The position numbers were made by a program, and so were the translations under genes. The notes beneath the pieces were generated by a model, which made no database searches, was not told the DNA's origin, and was given only the letters and a program-made list of their open reading frames with translations. A stretch of 64,000 bases of DNA from RGIG1995 sp045652425 (GTDB taxonomy: Bacteria > Bacillota > Clostridia > Oscillospirales > CAG-272): NCBI GenBank assembly GCA_045652425.1, contig JAZRUG010000027.1:31000-94999 (forward strand). Reading direction: 5' to 3'. This document shows, piece after piece, positions 8,579 through 17,649 of the stretch; position 1 is the stretch's first letter, and each line of letters starts with the position of its first letter.

Positions 8579-9697
8579 ATGAAATATGCAAAACGAACCC
8601 CTGCGGCAGACATAATACGAATTTTGGCTTTCTTTTCAGTTGTTTCTGTTCATTTTTTCTTAAATAACGGTTTCTATTCACAACCTGTTGAAGGAAAAAG
8701 AATGTTTATAATGACAATAATGAGGTCATTTTTTATAATTTGCGTCCCACTTTTTTTAACCCTTTCGGGTTACCTGTTGCGAAAAAAAGAATTAGAAAAA
8801 AGCTACTATAAAAGAATTAGTAAAATTATTATTACATACATTTTAGCTAGTTTACTATGTGTGTTATATTGTATTGTTTTTCTAAAACAAAATTTTACAA
8901 TAAAAAATATAATTTCAAGTATATTAGCATTTACAGCAGCACCTTACTCCTGGTATATTGAAATGTACTTAGGATTATTTTTGTTAATCCCATTTTTAAA
9001 TATAGTGTATAATACACTGTCTTCTCGGAAACAAAAGATTTGGCTTATAATCACCTTTGTTATTTTAACATCTTTGCCTTCTGTATTGAATATATATAGT
9101 TTTAATTCACTTGATTGGTGGCTTCAGCCATCACTATCATCTAATATGAGTAAACTTATTCCTGCGTGGTGGCAAACGCTTTATCCTATAACCTACTATT
9201 ATATAGGCTGTTACCTCGGAGAATATGGTTTAAAAATTAATAAAGCTTTAAATATAACTCTTATAATTTTCTGGACCATATTATCGGGAAGTTTTTGCTA
9301 TTGGCGTTCATATAAAACTTATTTTATTCGGGAGGCTTGGTGTGATTATCAGTCGCTGTTTAATGTTATTCTAACCCTATTTGTGTTCACTTTTATTATA
9401 AATATAAATTATGATAAACTGCCCAATAGATTAGCATGGATTATTCAGAAAGTTTCAGGACTTTGTCTTGGTGGATATTTGGTTTCTTGGATATTTGACC
9501 AGGAATTATATCCACGATTATTGACCAAAGTCCCCTTAATCACAAACAGACTCGAATATTATTTTATAATCGTTCCAATAATTTTTATTTTATCTTTAAT
9601 AGCTTCGTATTTCTTAAGCAAAATACAACTATTAATCGAAAAGTTTTTTTCTTTCCTTTGTAATATTATTCAAAAGAAATTCAAAAAAACGTCATAA
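8579..9697 (+). CDS. Acyltransferase family 3 membrane protein
   Basis: A 372-residue integral membrane protein with about ten hydrophobic helices. The N-terminal motif ADIIRILAFFSVVSVH has the Arg-Asp/His pattern of acyltransferase-3 (OafA/WecH-like) enzymes, which move acetyl groups onto surface sugars. AAAGGATG lies 6 nt before the ATG. Length fits the family. It is the only intact gene in the cassette bounded by the QAAIK repeats, so its sugar acceptor may now be supplied from elsewhere. The substrate cannot be told from sequence. Confidence 0.85.
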   Translation: MKYAKRTPAADIIRILAFFSVVSVHFFLNNGFYSQPVEGKRMFIMTIMRSFFIICVPLFLTLSGYLLRKKELEKSYYKRISKIIITYILASLLCVLYCIVFLKQNFTIKNIISSILAFTAAPYSWYIEMYLGLFLLIPFLNIVYNTLSSRKQKIWLIITFVILTSLPSVLNIYSFNSLDWWLQPSLSSNMSKLIPAWWQTLYPITYYYIGCYLGEYGLKINKALNITLIIFWTILSGSFCYWRSYKTYFIREAWCDYQSLFNVILTLFVFTFIININYDKLPNRLAWIIQKVSGLCLGGYLVSWIFDQELYPRLLTKVPLITNRLEYYFIIVPIIFILSLIASYFLSKIQLLIEKFFSFLCNIIQKKFKKTS

Positions 9698-9732
9698 CCA
9701 CACTGATTTCCCTCTTTTGCGTACTGCCCCCC

Positions 9733-9759
9733 CAGGCTGCTATCAAAGAATCTAAGTAA
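9733..9759 (+). repeat. Right copy of short direct repeat (QAAIK-type tail)
   Basis: Shares the first 14 bases (CAGGCTGCTATCAA) and the AAGTAATT end with 5,981-6,007. It is preceded by a run of seven C. Reads QAAIKESK then stop. Together the copies enclose the glycosylation cassette and mark likely recombination joints. Confidence 0.6.
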
Positions 9760-9780
9760 TTAGGTTTATAAAGCAAAATT

Positions 9781-9814
9781 ATCACCCTGCTGAAAAATCG
9801 GCAGGGTGATTTTT
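9781..9814 (+). terminator. Intrinsic terminator
   Basis: Perfect 10-bp stem ATCACCCTGC/GCAGGGTGAT with a 10-nt loop, followed by TTTT. Downstream of the acyltransferase and the right repeat copy. Confidence 0.85.
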
Positions 9815-9899
9815 ATGTAAAACTCTTTCTATTTTAAACAGAATGTGATATAATTAAATTCAGTAAAAAACTAAATAATGATTAGGCGAGGCAATTTGT

Positions 9900-10976
9900 A
9901 TGAACGAAGAATGCTTAATTTGCAAAGCACCATTGGAATATCTTGACACCGATGAATTGATGGAATGTGAACTTTGCCATAAAATGCAAAGTAGTAAAAC
10001 GAGGTGTATAAGCGGACATTTCGTTTGTGATGAATGTCATACGTGCGGAATGGACGAAATCATCTCGATATGCTTTAACAGTAAATCAGTGAACCCTATC
10101 GAAATTATGGAAAAAATGATGTCTATGCCCACTTGCCATATGCACGGTCCAGAACATCATATTATGGTTGGTTCCGCACTTTTAACTGCTTATAAAAATG
10201 CGGGTGGAGATATAGACTTGAAAACCGCACTTTATGAAATGCAAAAGAGAGGAAAGCAAGTCCCCGGTGGTTCTTGTGGATTTTGGGGTGCCTGTGGAGC
10301 GGGTGTTAGCACAGGTATGTATTTTTCTATTGCATTAAAATCAACACCATTGTCAAAAGAGGCTTGGGGGCTTTCCAATCAAATGACAGCAAAAGCCTTG
10401 GGAGCGATAGGAAAAAACGGCGGTCCTCGTTGTTGTAAAAGAGATTCCTATCTTGCCATTATCGAAGCTATCAAATTCACAAACGAGAAGCTGGGGATTA
10501 AGATGGAATATAATCAAATAACCTGTTCTCGTTCTCATCTGAACAATCAGTGCATACAAAAAGAATGTCCGTTTCATAAAAATGCAAAGAAAAAGGTAGC
10601 CTTTATTTGTGTCCATAATTCGTGTCGCAGTCAGATTGCAGAGGCTTTAGGAAAACACTTGGCAGCTGATATATTCGAATCATATTCTGCCGGTACAGAA
10701 ACTAAACCTAAAATCAATCAAGATGCAGTTAGAATTATGAAAGAATTGTATGGGATTGATATGGAACAAACCCAATATTCAAAATTAATTACAGACATTC
10801 CCGAACCCGATGTGGCAATTTCTATGGGTTGTAACGTAGTTTGCCCTTTTATTGGCAGATCGTTTGATGACAACTGGGAATTAGCAGACCCCACAGGAAA
10901 AACAGATGAGGAATTCAAGAAAACAATCAAAAAGATTGAAGAAAAGATTTTAAAATTAAAAGACGAATACAAATAA
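9900..10976 (+). CDS. DUF5714 domain fused to ArsC-like low-molecular-weight phosphatase
   Basis: A 358-residue fusion. Residues 1 to about 225 match DUF5714: an N-terminal zinc ribbon (CLIC, CELC), further Cys/His-rich motifs (CDECHTC), then PTCHMHGPEHH and PGGSCGFWGACGAG. Residues about 230-358 are a low-molecular-weight tyrosine phosphatase/arsenate reductase fold: CVHNSCRSQ is the CX5R P-loop and DPTGKTDEEF carries the catalytic Asp region. DUF5714 proteins often occur near radical-SAM and metal or metalloid handling genes. Fusing one to an ArsC-like domain suggests a redox or metalloid role, which is inference. ATG at 9900 has GCGAGG 8 nt upstream. Residues for arsenate reduction versus phosphatase activity cannot be separated here. 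Confidence 0.85.
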   Translation: MNEECLICKAPLEYLDTDELMECELCHKMQSSKTRCISGHFVCDECHTCGMDEIISICFNSKSVNPIEIMEKMMSMPTCHMHGPEHHIMVGSALLTAYKNAGGDIDLKTALYEMQKRGKQVPGGSCGFWGACGAGVSTGMYFSIALKSTPLSKEAWGLSNQMTAKALGAIGKNGGPRCCKRDSYLAIIEAIKFTNEKLGIKMEYNQITCSRSHLNNQCIQKECPFHKNAKKKVAFICVHNSCRSQIAEALGKHLAADIFESYSAGTETKPKINQDAVRIMKELYGIDMEQTQYSKLITDIPEPDVAISMGCNVVCPFIGRSFDDNWELADPTGKTDEEFKKTIKKIEEKILKLKDEYK

Positions 10977-11025
10977 ATTCTACTTTTAGATATTTGAATG
11001 CAAACAAGCATTATGAGGTAATAAA

Positions 11026-11679
11026 ATGATAGATATTAAAACGTGGATAAACGATTTTTTAAAAGCATTAGATAATGCCTTTGGAAGGCGCGTCTTTTTT
11101 GTCGGTTTACAAGGAAGTTACGGCCGCGGAGAGGCAACGGAAACGAGCGATATTGATATGGTAGTCATTCTCGATGAAGTAACTGCGTTAGATATCTGCA
11201 TCTACAATACAATGTTAGACTCTCTTCCCCGCCGAGAATTAATTTGCGGTTTTCTTTCGGGCAAGGAAGAAATTTTAAACTGGGAACCCTCTGACCTTTT
11301 TCAATTTTATTACGACACAAAGCCGATAAAAGGCAGTCTTGATGATTTGTTACCTCTAATTGACGAAAATGCTGTTACAAAGGCAATAAAAACAGGTGTA
11401 TGCAATATCTATCATGGCTGTGTTCATAATTTGCTTTATGACAAAAACGAAGATATCCTAAAGGGATTGTACAAGTCTGCTTCATTTGTTATACAAGCAA
11501 TATATTTTAGAGAAACGGGAAAATATATAACGCATCAAAAAGAATTATCACAATTAGTTGATTCGAAAGAAAAAATAATTGTCGACATTTTTATAGCTTT
11601 AAAAAACGGCGAAAAAGTTGATTTTAATTCAATGTCCAATAAATTGTTTGAATGGTCTAAAAAACGGATTAATAAATAA
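11026..11679 (+). CDS. Nucleotidyltransferase-fold protein
   Basis: A 217-residue protein. The nucleotidyltransferase signature is complete: GSYGRGEATETSDID at about residues 29-43, with the two Asp of the SDID motif binding metal, and a further Asp-containing strand around MVVILDE. The C-terminal helical part (about 110-217) resembles the substrate-binding half of kanamycin-nucleotidyltransferase-like or MNT-type enzymes. The target could be a small molecule such as an aminoglycoside, or a partner protein; sequence does not decide. It follows the DUF5714 fusion by 49 bases in the same direction and has a GAGG ribosome site. Confidence 0.8.
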   Translation: MIDIKTWINDFLKALDNAFGRRVFFVGLQGSYGRGEATETSDIDMVVILDEVTALDICIYNTMLDSLPRRELICGFLSGKEEILNWEPSDLFQFYYDTKPIKGSLDDLLPLIDENAVTKAIKTGVCNIYHGCVHNLLYDKNEDILKGLYKSASFVIQAIYFRETGKYITHQKELSQLVDSKEKIIVDIFIALKNGEKVDFNSMSNKLFEWSKKRINK

Positions 11680-11706
11680 CAATGTTTATACTTAATGGGA
11701 GGAAAA

Positions 11707-12969
11707 ATGAAAAAAATATTATTCTTTCTTGTAATATGTATATTTTTTCTTTCGGGTTGCTCTTTTATTGAAACCGAAACTGACGGCATTCAAATACACC
11801 TGTCCGACAAAAAGATTACAGTTGACGGATATGATATTACAAACGATGCAAGAATGGCTGTTTATTCGGCAAAAGATATTGTTTTTTATCTTGCAAATCA
11901 AGGATTCACTTACGGCGAAGGCACAAAAGATGACGAACACGAACAAACTGAAGCCGATTCGCATACAGTCGTTCACATAACAAAACCGGGTAAATATATT
12001 TTAAGCGGTAAACTTTCATTAGGTCAGATTGCAATCGACCTCGGCAAAAAAGCAGAAAATAATCCCAAAGCAGTTGTTACTTTAGTTCTTAACGGTGTTG
12101 ATATTACTTGTACAGTCGCTCCTGCTATTATATTCTATAACGTGTATGAATGCGGTAACTCCAACAAAGATATAGCAACAAAAGACGTAGACACCTCAAA
12201 TGCCGGGGCAAACGTAGTTATTGCTGATGGTACCGTAAACAACATTAGTGGCTCCTATGTCGCAAAGATTTATAAGTCATACGAGTTAAGCAATGACGGC
12301 AAAGAAGTGGTAGACAGCCAAAAACTTCACAAGTATGACGGCGCTTTTTATTCACAAAAATCAATAAATATTGACGGAGGAGACAAGGGCGACGGTATTC
12401 TCAATATCAATGCTGAAAATGAAGGGCTTAACAGTGAGCTTCATCTTACTATAAACGGCGGAAACATAAATATAAATTCAGGCAATGACGGCATCAACAC
12501 AAATGAAGATAACGTTTCCGTTGCTACAATAAACGGCGGAACTCTTAATATTCTTTGCAACGGCAAAACAGGAGAAGGCGACGGAATCGACTCAAACGGT
12601 TGGCTTGTAATTAACGGTGGTACTGTAATATCACAAGCTTGCGCTACAAGTACAGACGCAGGAATCGACTCTAACAAAGGTATATATATCAACGGCGGTA
12701 AAGTTATAGCTTCCGGCAATATGCTCGACCACATTGCCGACGGAGAGCAAACCTATGTCATATTCAATTTTGCTAACAGCCAAAACGGCAATAACACATA
12801 TATACTAAAAGACAGTAAAGGGAAAGTTGTTGGTGAATATTCTCCTGTAAATTCATTTACCCACCTTATATACGCCGATAATGAGCTTGTTGACGGGGAC
12901 TATACCCTTTGGCAAACCGATACACAACTTGGCTCAAGCAAAGCTAACTATGTGCAATACGGAAACTAA
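11707..12969 (+). CDS. Secreted lipoprotein with carbohydrate-binding-like (DUF4353) repeats
   Basis: The ATG at 11707 is preferred because GGAGG lies 5 nt upstream; 420 residues. Residues 1-18 form a lipoprotein signal peptide with lipobox LSGC. The mature part is rich in Asn, Gly and Asp. Several repeated turns of the type INGGxxNIxxGNDGI are seen between about residues 235 and 345, the pattern of a beta-helical DUF4353/carbohydrate-binding domain. It is probably anchored at the outer face of the membrane and may bind a polysaccharide or metal. The spacing of 27 bases from the nucleotidyltransferase suggests possible co-transcription. Confidence 0.8.
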   Translation: MKKILFFLVICIFFLSGCSFIETETDGIQIHLSDKKITVDGYDITNDARMAVYSAKDIVFYLANQGFTYGEGTKDDEHEQTEADSHTVVHITKPGKYILSGKLSLGQIAIDLGKKAENNPKAVVTLVLNGVDITCTVAPAIIFYNVYECGNSNKDIATKDVDTSNAGANVVIADGTVNNISGSYVAKIYKSYELSNDGKEVVDSQKLHKYDGAFYSQKSINIDGGDKGDGILNINAENEGLNSELHLTINGGNININSGNDGINTNEDNVSVATINGGTLNILCNGKTGEGDGIDSNGWLVINGGTVISQACATSTDAGIDSNKGIYINGGKVIASGNMLDHIADGEQTYVIFNFANSQNGNNTYILKDSKGKVVGEYSPVNSFTHLIYADNELVDGDYTLWQTDTQLGSSKANYVQYGN

Positions 12970-13000
12970 TCTGCATACGTTAAATATTTAAACTCTTAAT

Positions 13001-13037
13001 TAATTCCCTCCCCAAAAACAAGGCTTTGGGGGAATTA
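13001..13037 (+). terminator. Hairpin after the lipoprotein gene
   Basis: AATTCCC...GGGAATT stem with a bulge and AAGGC-type loop. There is no clear T run, so it may be a weak terminator. Confidence 0.4.
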
Positions 13038-13107
13038 TACTAATAAAAGCAGATTTACTCTCGACTAATATCAAAAAAACACAACTACAATTTTTACAGA
13101 AAAACAT

Positions 13108-13136
13108 TTGCAAAAAAGTGTACTTTGTGTTATAAT
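13108..13136 (+). promoter_or_regulatory. Promoter of the AraC-family gene
   Basis: TTGCAA at 13108-13113, a 17-nt spacer and a perfect TATAAT at 13131-13136, about 30 bases before the chosen start codon. Confidence 0.8.
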
Positions 13137-13166
13137 ATATTATTATATTTTGAAAGAAGTGATTTT

Positions 13167-14057
13167 ATGGAAAGACCACAGATTCTTTGGGTTTCTCATT
13201 CATTCACAAAACCGCTTGAAGGAGTCAAAAACCATACACACCCCTATTATCATATGTTTTATATGGTCGCGGGCAAGTTGCGTTTTGAAATAGAAAATAA
13301 AACATATATTTTATCATCAGGCAATACACTTTTAGTTCCAAGAAATGTAAACCACGCATTTTACAATGATGAAAAAGAAACAGCAGAACATTTGGAAATA
13401 AAGTTTTCCCTCTTCAAATCAGCTTTTGACAAACAAATTTCCGCCAAAGATATTCAAATATCAGATAATAAACTCGCAGGAATGCTTTTTGAACAAATAA
13501 TAAAAGAATATTCAACCCGTCTCAATCCGGCAAACGATGCTGCAACGTCATATTTGCTTTCTATTTTGAACGTACTCAATGAAAATGAACGTTATAAAAA
13601 CAAAGAAGAGTTTAGATTTTTTGCAGGCTCAAGATATTCAGAGCTTTCTCAAAAGGTAATTAGATACCTTGAAAACCATTACAATGAAGAAGTTTCACTT
13701 GATGAATTAGCGAAAAATTTGAACCGAAATAAGAGCCATTTATGCGTAGCATTCAAAAAAGATACTCTGCTGACCATTTTCGACTGTCTTAACATGATAA
13801 GAGTTCGCCGTGCAGCAGAACTTATCGTATACGGTGAAGATAATTTAACACAGGTTGCCAATAAATGCGGATTTGCTTCAGTAAGCCACTTTAACAGGGT
13901 CTTTTTGAAATACGTAGGCATAACTCCAGGTCAATGCCGAAGAGCTTATCCCGCCGATGCTTTGATAAGACAAGAAAGCAATGATACATCATCTATAAGA
14001 AATGATTTTATGTACAGTGTTTTAGCTCAAAAACTAATTACTCCCTCAAAAGATTAA
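13167..14057 (+). CDS. AraC-family transcriptional regulator
   Basis: Start at 13167 (MERPQI), with AAGAAGTG upstream; 296 residues. The N-terminal cupin (about residues 10-90) contains HPYYHMFYMVAGKL and the downstream VPRNVNHAF, typical of the ligand-binding barrel. The C-terminal 100 residues carry two helix-turn-helix units: LAKNLNRNKSHLCVAFKK and the AraC signature VANKCGFASVSHFNRVFLKYVGITPGQ. It should bind a small ligand and regulate nearby catabolic genes. The convergent CoA-transferase is not an obvious target; the regulator may control itself through the promoter at 13108. Confidence 0.9.
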   Translation: MERPQILWVSHSFTKPLEGVKNHTHPYYHMFYMVAGKLRFEIENKTYILSSGNTLLVPRNVNHAFYNDEKETAEHLEIKFSLFKSAFDKQISAKDIQISDNKLAGMLFEQIIKEYSTRLNPANDAATSYLLSILNVLNENERYKNKEEFRFFAGSRYSELSQKVIRYLENHYNEEVSLDELAKNLNRNKSHLCVAFKKDTLLTIFDCLNMIRVRRAAELIVYGEDNLTQVANKCGFASVSHFNRVFLKYVGITPGQCRRAYPADALIRQESNDTSSIRNDFMYSVLAQKLITPSKD

Positions 14058-14073
14058 AAAAATAGATTTATGT

Positions 14074-14107
14074 AAAAAAGCGTGTGGTAAAACCACACAC
14101 TTTTTTA
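14074..14107. terminator. Bidirectional terminator between convergent genes
   Basis: GTGTGGT/ACCACAC stem flanked by an A run on one side and a T run on the other, so it can stop both the AraC gene (plus) and the CoA-transferase gene (minus). Confidence 0.8.
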
Positions 14108-15322
14108 TTTTATTCTTACAGCTCCGGAGTCTGCCATTTCTTTAATCTGCTCTGCACTATATCCAATATCAGCCAAAACGTCCTCCGTATCAGCACCAAT
14201 AAGCTTTGCCGGAATTGTTTTCAAATCAGCAACCGACTCCATATGAATAGGACTTCTCGGCATAACTCTTGTTTTTCCGTTTGCAAACTCCACGTTTTCT
14301 ACAAAGCCGTTTTCCCAAGCCTGTTCATCCTCTGACAAATCAGAAAAATGGTTCATTCTAATCAACGGAACATCATTTTCTTTTGCAAACGCCATCCACT
14401 CTTCCAAGGTTTTTGAAGTGTAAATTTTTACACATTCTTCATAAAGCTCCTTACGGTGCTTATTACGTTCTATAGAAGTGGTGAATTTAGGATCTTCAAA
14501 AAGATCTCTTCTACCTACTTTATCCAAAAATAAATTTAACATTTGACGCGAGTAACCCGCCAAGAACACCCATTCTTCGTCTTTCGTCTTAAAAGCGCCA
14601 CCAGGAGCAGTTGCAGCCCATTCTATAGGCAGCGGATGCATTCTTCCAATTGATTTTTGGTTTATGATTTGCATAGTACCCATAGTAAATATAGCATTGT
14701 GATACAAGCATGAACGAACGTGATCCCCCTTACCGGTTTTCTCTCTTTGATAAAGAGCCGTAGTAATTTCCCCCATCAAAAACATACCTGTAATCGTATC
14801 ACCAACACTTGAAGGGGGACTAATCGGATTATAATGTTCTCCCGCATAAGCCATATCGCGTAAGAATCCGCTTCTTGCCCAGAAAGCAGTCGTATCAAAT
14901 GCCGGTAAATCAGCATCAGACCCCTTTTCGCCGTACCCGAGAACAGAGGCATATATAAGAGATGGATATTTTTCCTTGAGGTCGTCGTATGAAATACCTA
15001 ACTTTTTCAACGATTGAACTCTAATATTAGTAATAAATACATCGCTTTGACTTAAAAGCTTATGGAATGCTTCCATTCCATCTTTTGTTTTCAGGTTTAA
15101 TGAAATAAACTTTTTACCTGTATTATAAATATCAAAAATCGGATTTTCCGCATCGCTAAAACAGCCGCGATAGCTAATCCCTGTTTCTCTCCACGTATCA
15201 CCGTTTGGTGCTTCCACCTTAATAACGTCGGCTCCCATATCAGCAAGCAAGCGTGCACATACGGGGGCTGCTACAAAGGTTGACATCTCCAAAACTTTTA
15301 CTCCCGACAACGGTCCTTTCAT
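14105..15322 (-). CDS. Family III (CaiB/BaiF) CoA-transferase
   Basis: A 405-residue protein of normal family length. It opens with LSGVKVLEMSTFVAAPVCARLLADMGADVIKVEAP, the diagnostic N-terminus of class III CoA-transferases. The catalytic Asp is in PAFDTTAFWA (about residue 155), where the family forms its acyl-aspartyl intermediate. GDTITGMFLMGEITTALYQRE follows. It transfers CoA between carboxylic acids; the substrate is not evident. AAGGAGTGG precedes the start. No acyl-CoA dehydrogenase or hydratase neighbours are seen, so it stands alone. Confidence 0.92.
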   Translation of the reverse strand: MKGPLSGVKVLEMSTFVAAPVCARLLADMGADVIKVEAPNGDTWRETGISYRGCFSDAENPIFDIYNTGKKFISLNLKTKDGMEAFHKLLSQSDVFITNIRVQSLKKLGISYDDLKEKYPSLIYASVLGYGEKGSDADLPAFDTTAFWARSGFLRDMAYAGEHYNPISPPSSVGDTITGMFLMGEITTALYQREKTGKGDHVRSCLYHNAIFTMGTMQIINQKSIGRMHPLPIEWAATAPGGAFKTKDEEWVFLAGYSRQMLNLFLDKVGRRDLFEDPKFTTSIERNKHRKELYEECVKIYTSKTLEEWMAFAKENDVPLIRMNHFSDLSEDEQAWENGFVENVEFANGKTRVMPRSPIHMESVADLKTIPAKLIGADTEDVLADIGYSAEQIKEMADSGAVRIK

Positions 15323-15480
15323 ATAACCACTCCTTACAAATTATGACAAAAATCATATTATTACCATTGCACATTATACCACTTTGATTTTCTTATTGTC
15401 AAGCCAAAACACGAATATTTCTATATTTTTTCAAAATAATACACACAAAACATTAACTGCATTTTGGCGTAATTTTTTTA

Positions 15481-15509
15481 TTGAAAGATGCAAAAGAATA
15501 TGATATAAT
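15481..15509 (+). promoter_or_regulatory. Promoter of the tag gene
   Basis: TTGAAA at 15481-15486, a 17-nt spacer ending in TATGA, and TATAAT at 15504-15509. Confidence 0.85.
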
Positions 15510-15548
15510 AAAAAAACAGTATCTAAAAAAATAAAGAGTTAAAAGGCT

Positions 15549-16100
15549 ATGGACAACAAAAAAAGATGTACTTGGTGCAATATAAAAAATCCAACATATA
15601 TTGAATATCACGATAATGAATGGTGCAAACCCAACTTTGATGACAAATATTTGTACGAAATGCTGATACTCGAATCCTTTCAGGCAGGGGTGTCTTGGGA
15701 ATGTATTTTAAATAAAAGAGAAAGCTTTAGACAAGCATACGATAACTTCAATTTTGAAAAAGTATGCTGTTACAATACAGAAAAAATAAACGAATTACTA
15801 AACAATAAAAAAATAATCAGAAACAAGCTCAAAATAAACGCCAGTATAGATAACAGTAAAATTTTCAAAGTTATAGTCGAAGAATATGGTTCGTTTTACA
15901 ACTACTTGAAAACGTTTACGGCGGATAAAATAATATACGAAAACAACAAAACAACTAATGCTCTATCTGATGCAATATCAAGGGATTTACAAAAAAGAGG
16001 AATGAAATTTGTTGGCTCTACCATTATATATTCCTATTTACAAGCTATAGGTTTAATATATTCACACGAAGAAGAATGTTTTTTATACAAAACCATTTGA
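15549..16100 (+). CDS. tag: DNA-3-methyladenine glycosylase I
   Basis: A 183-residue protein of the Tag family, which excises 3-methyladenine from alkylated DNA. The N-terminus CTWCNIKNPTYIEYHDNEW holds the zinc-binding Cys pair and the conserved YHDxEW. LILESFQAGVSW supplies the conserved Glu of the active site, and the C-terminal MKFVGSTIIYSYLQAIG is the usual G-S-T/Y-x-S motif. Normal length, own promoter, and a terminator after it. It is a single-gene unit between the CoA-transferase and SstT. Confidence 0.93.
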   Translation: MDNKKRCTWCNIKNPTYIEYHDNEWCKPNFDDKYLYEMLILESFQAGVSWECILNKRESFRQAYDNFNFEKVCCYNTEKINELLNNKKIIRNKLKINASIDNSKIFKVIVEEYGSFYNYLKTFTADKIIYENNKTTNALSDAISRDLQKRGMKFVGSTIIYSYLQAIGLIYSHEEECFLYKTI

Positions 16101-16120
16101 CTCAACACATATTATACACA

Positions 16121-16156
16121 AAAAATTCTATGCCAAATATGACATAGAATTCTTTA
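16121..16156. terminator. Bidirectional terminator between tag and sstT
   Basis: AATTCTATG/CATAGAATT stem with an A run before it and T-rich sequence after it, between two convergent genes. Confidence 0.7.
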
Positions 16157-16201
16157 TTTTGTATATATAAGAGTTTCTATATTAAACAGTAATATTTCAA
16201 A

Positions 16202-17422
16202 TTAAAACTCTATCTTTTCGCCTTTTTTCATTTTTTCTCGATACTCGGCAGTAGCGCAGAAAATAACATCTCCGGAGGAATTAATTGCCGTTTCAAGTGA
16301 ATCCTGCACAACACCGATTATAAAACCAACGGCAACAACCTGCATTGCAATATCTTGATTAACGCCCAAAAGCGAACACGCCATAGGTATAAGAAGCAAC
16401 GAGCCTCCCGCAACACCTGATGCCCCACAAGCCCCAAGGGTTGCAACAAAACTAAGCAGTATAGCAATAACTATATTAACGCTAACACCTTGTGAAAACG
16501 CTGCAGCAAGAGACATTACAGTTATTGTAATAGCCGCACCGTCCATATTTATGGTAGCTCCCAAAGGAATAGCAACGGAATAATATTCCTTGTCAAGTCC
16601 CAAGTTTTCACACAGCTTCATATTTACGGGGATATTAGCCGCGGAACTTCTTGTAAAGAACGCAGTTATACCCGACTCTTTAAAGCATTTCAAAACCAAC
16701 GGATACGGATTTCTCTTCAACAACAATGCAACTATCAACGGATCTACAATAAAGGCAACCGCAAGCATACAGCCCACAAGCAAAAGCAAAACTTTTCCGT
16801 AATCAGTAAATATTTCAACACCGTACTCACCAACAGATGAATAAACAAGCCCCATAATTCCAAAAGGTGCTAATTGAATTATCCAAGCAACAGCCTTCGA
16901 TACTCCGGTTGAAATATCATTCAAAACAATTTTTGTATTTTCGTTTGCGCCTCTTAATGCAAGGCCGAAAACAACAGCCCAAGTGAGAATACCAATATAA
17001 TTACCGTTTATTATAGATGATAATGGATTAGTAACCATATTGCCTATTAAAGTTTTGAAAACTTCACCCAATCCTGCCGGAGCAGCCTGTTGAGCCGATT
17101 CGCTAAGCGGAATGGTAACCTTGAAAACAAAGCTGGCAACAACCGCGACAACAGCAGCAAGGAATGTACTCAAAATATACAAGAATATAACAGTTCTGAA
17201 TCTACTGCCAATTCCTTTTCCGGCACTTGCAAGTGATGCTATCACAAGAACAAATACCAATAGCGGAGCAATAGCCTTTAATGCCCCTACAAACACTTCA
17301 CCAAGAAGAGTAATCAAGCTTAATTTAGGCAAAAACAAACCTAAAACCGTACCAATAATAAGTCCTACGGCAATCCGTAAAATCAAAGGACTTTTCGTGT
17401 AAAAACTAAATACTTTTTTCAT
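16202..17422 (-). CDS. sstT: Serine/threonine:sodium symporter
   Basis: A 406-residue dicarboxylate/amino acid:cation symporter. The N-terminus LILRIAVGLIIGTVLGLF and the later SSAANIPVNMKLCENLG plus LGATINMDGAAITIT motifs are those of SstT, which imports serine and threonine with sodium. The re-entrant SSAANIP loop and NMDG cation site are intact. Eight membrane helices plus two hairpins fit the length. It is transcribed alone, convergent with tag, and preceded by an AGGAGA ribosome site. Confidence 0.93.
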   Translation of the reverse strand: MKKVFSFYTKSPLILRIAVGLIIGTVLGLFLPKLSLITLLGEVFVGALKAIAPLLVFVLVIASLASAGKGIGSRFRTVIFLYILSTFLAAVVAVVASFVFKVTIPLSESAQQAAPAGLGEVFKTLIGNMVTNPLSSIINGNYIGILTWAVVFGLALRGANENTKIVLNDISTGVSKAVAWIIQLAPFGIMGLVYSSVGEYGVEIFTDYGKVLLLLVGCMLAVAFIVDPLIVALLLKRNPYPLVLKCFKESGITAFFTRSSAANIPVNMKLCENLGLDKEYYSVAIPLGATINMDGAAITITVMSLAAAFSQGVSVNIVIAILLSFVATLGACGASGVAGGSLLLIPMACSLLGVNQDIAMQVVAVGFIIGVVQDSLETAINSSGDVIFCATAEYREKMKKGEKIEF

Positions 17423-17561
17423 AATTTCTCCTTATTTTTATTAACTGACAAATATTATACTATATAACTAAAAAAAAGTAAATCCCCATTTCCTATTTTA
17501 TATTAAAACAGTTTATATCATATTAGATTTCAATTTTTTTAAAATTATTTATCATTGAGTA

Positions 17562-17589
17562 TTGATATTCAGTAAAAAAAAAGTATAAT
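17562..17589 (+). promoter_or_regulatory. Promoter of the ComB-like operon
   Basis: TTGATA at 17562-17567, a 16-nt A-rich spacer and TATAAT at 17584-17589, about 60 bases before the first start codon. Confidence 0.7.
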
Positions 17590-17649
17590 TATCTATGTAT
17601 TATCATAAATAATTCAATTACACAGTAAATATTTTGGGAGAAAGAGATT

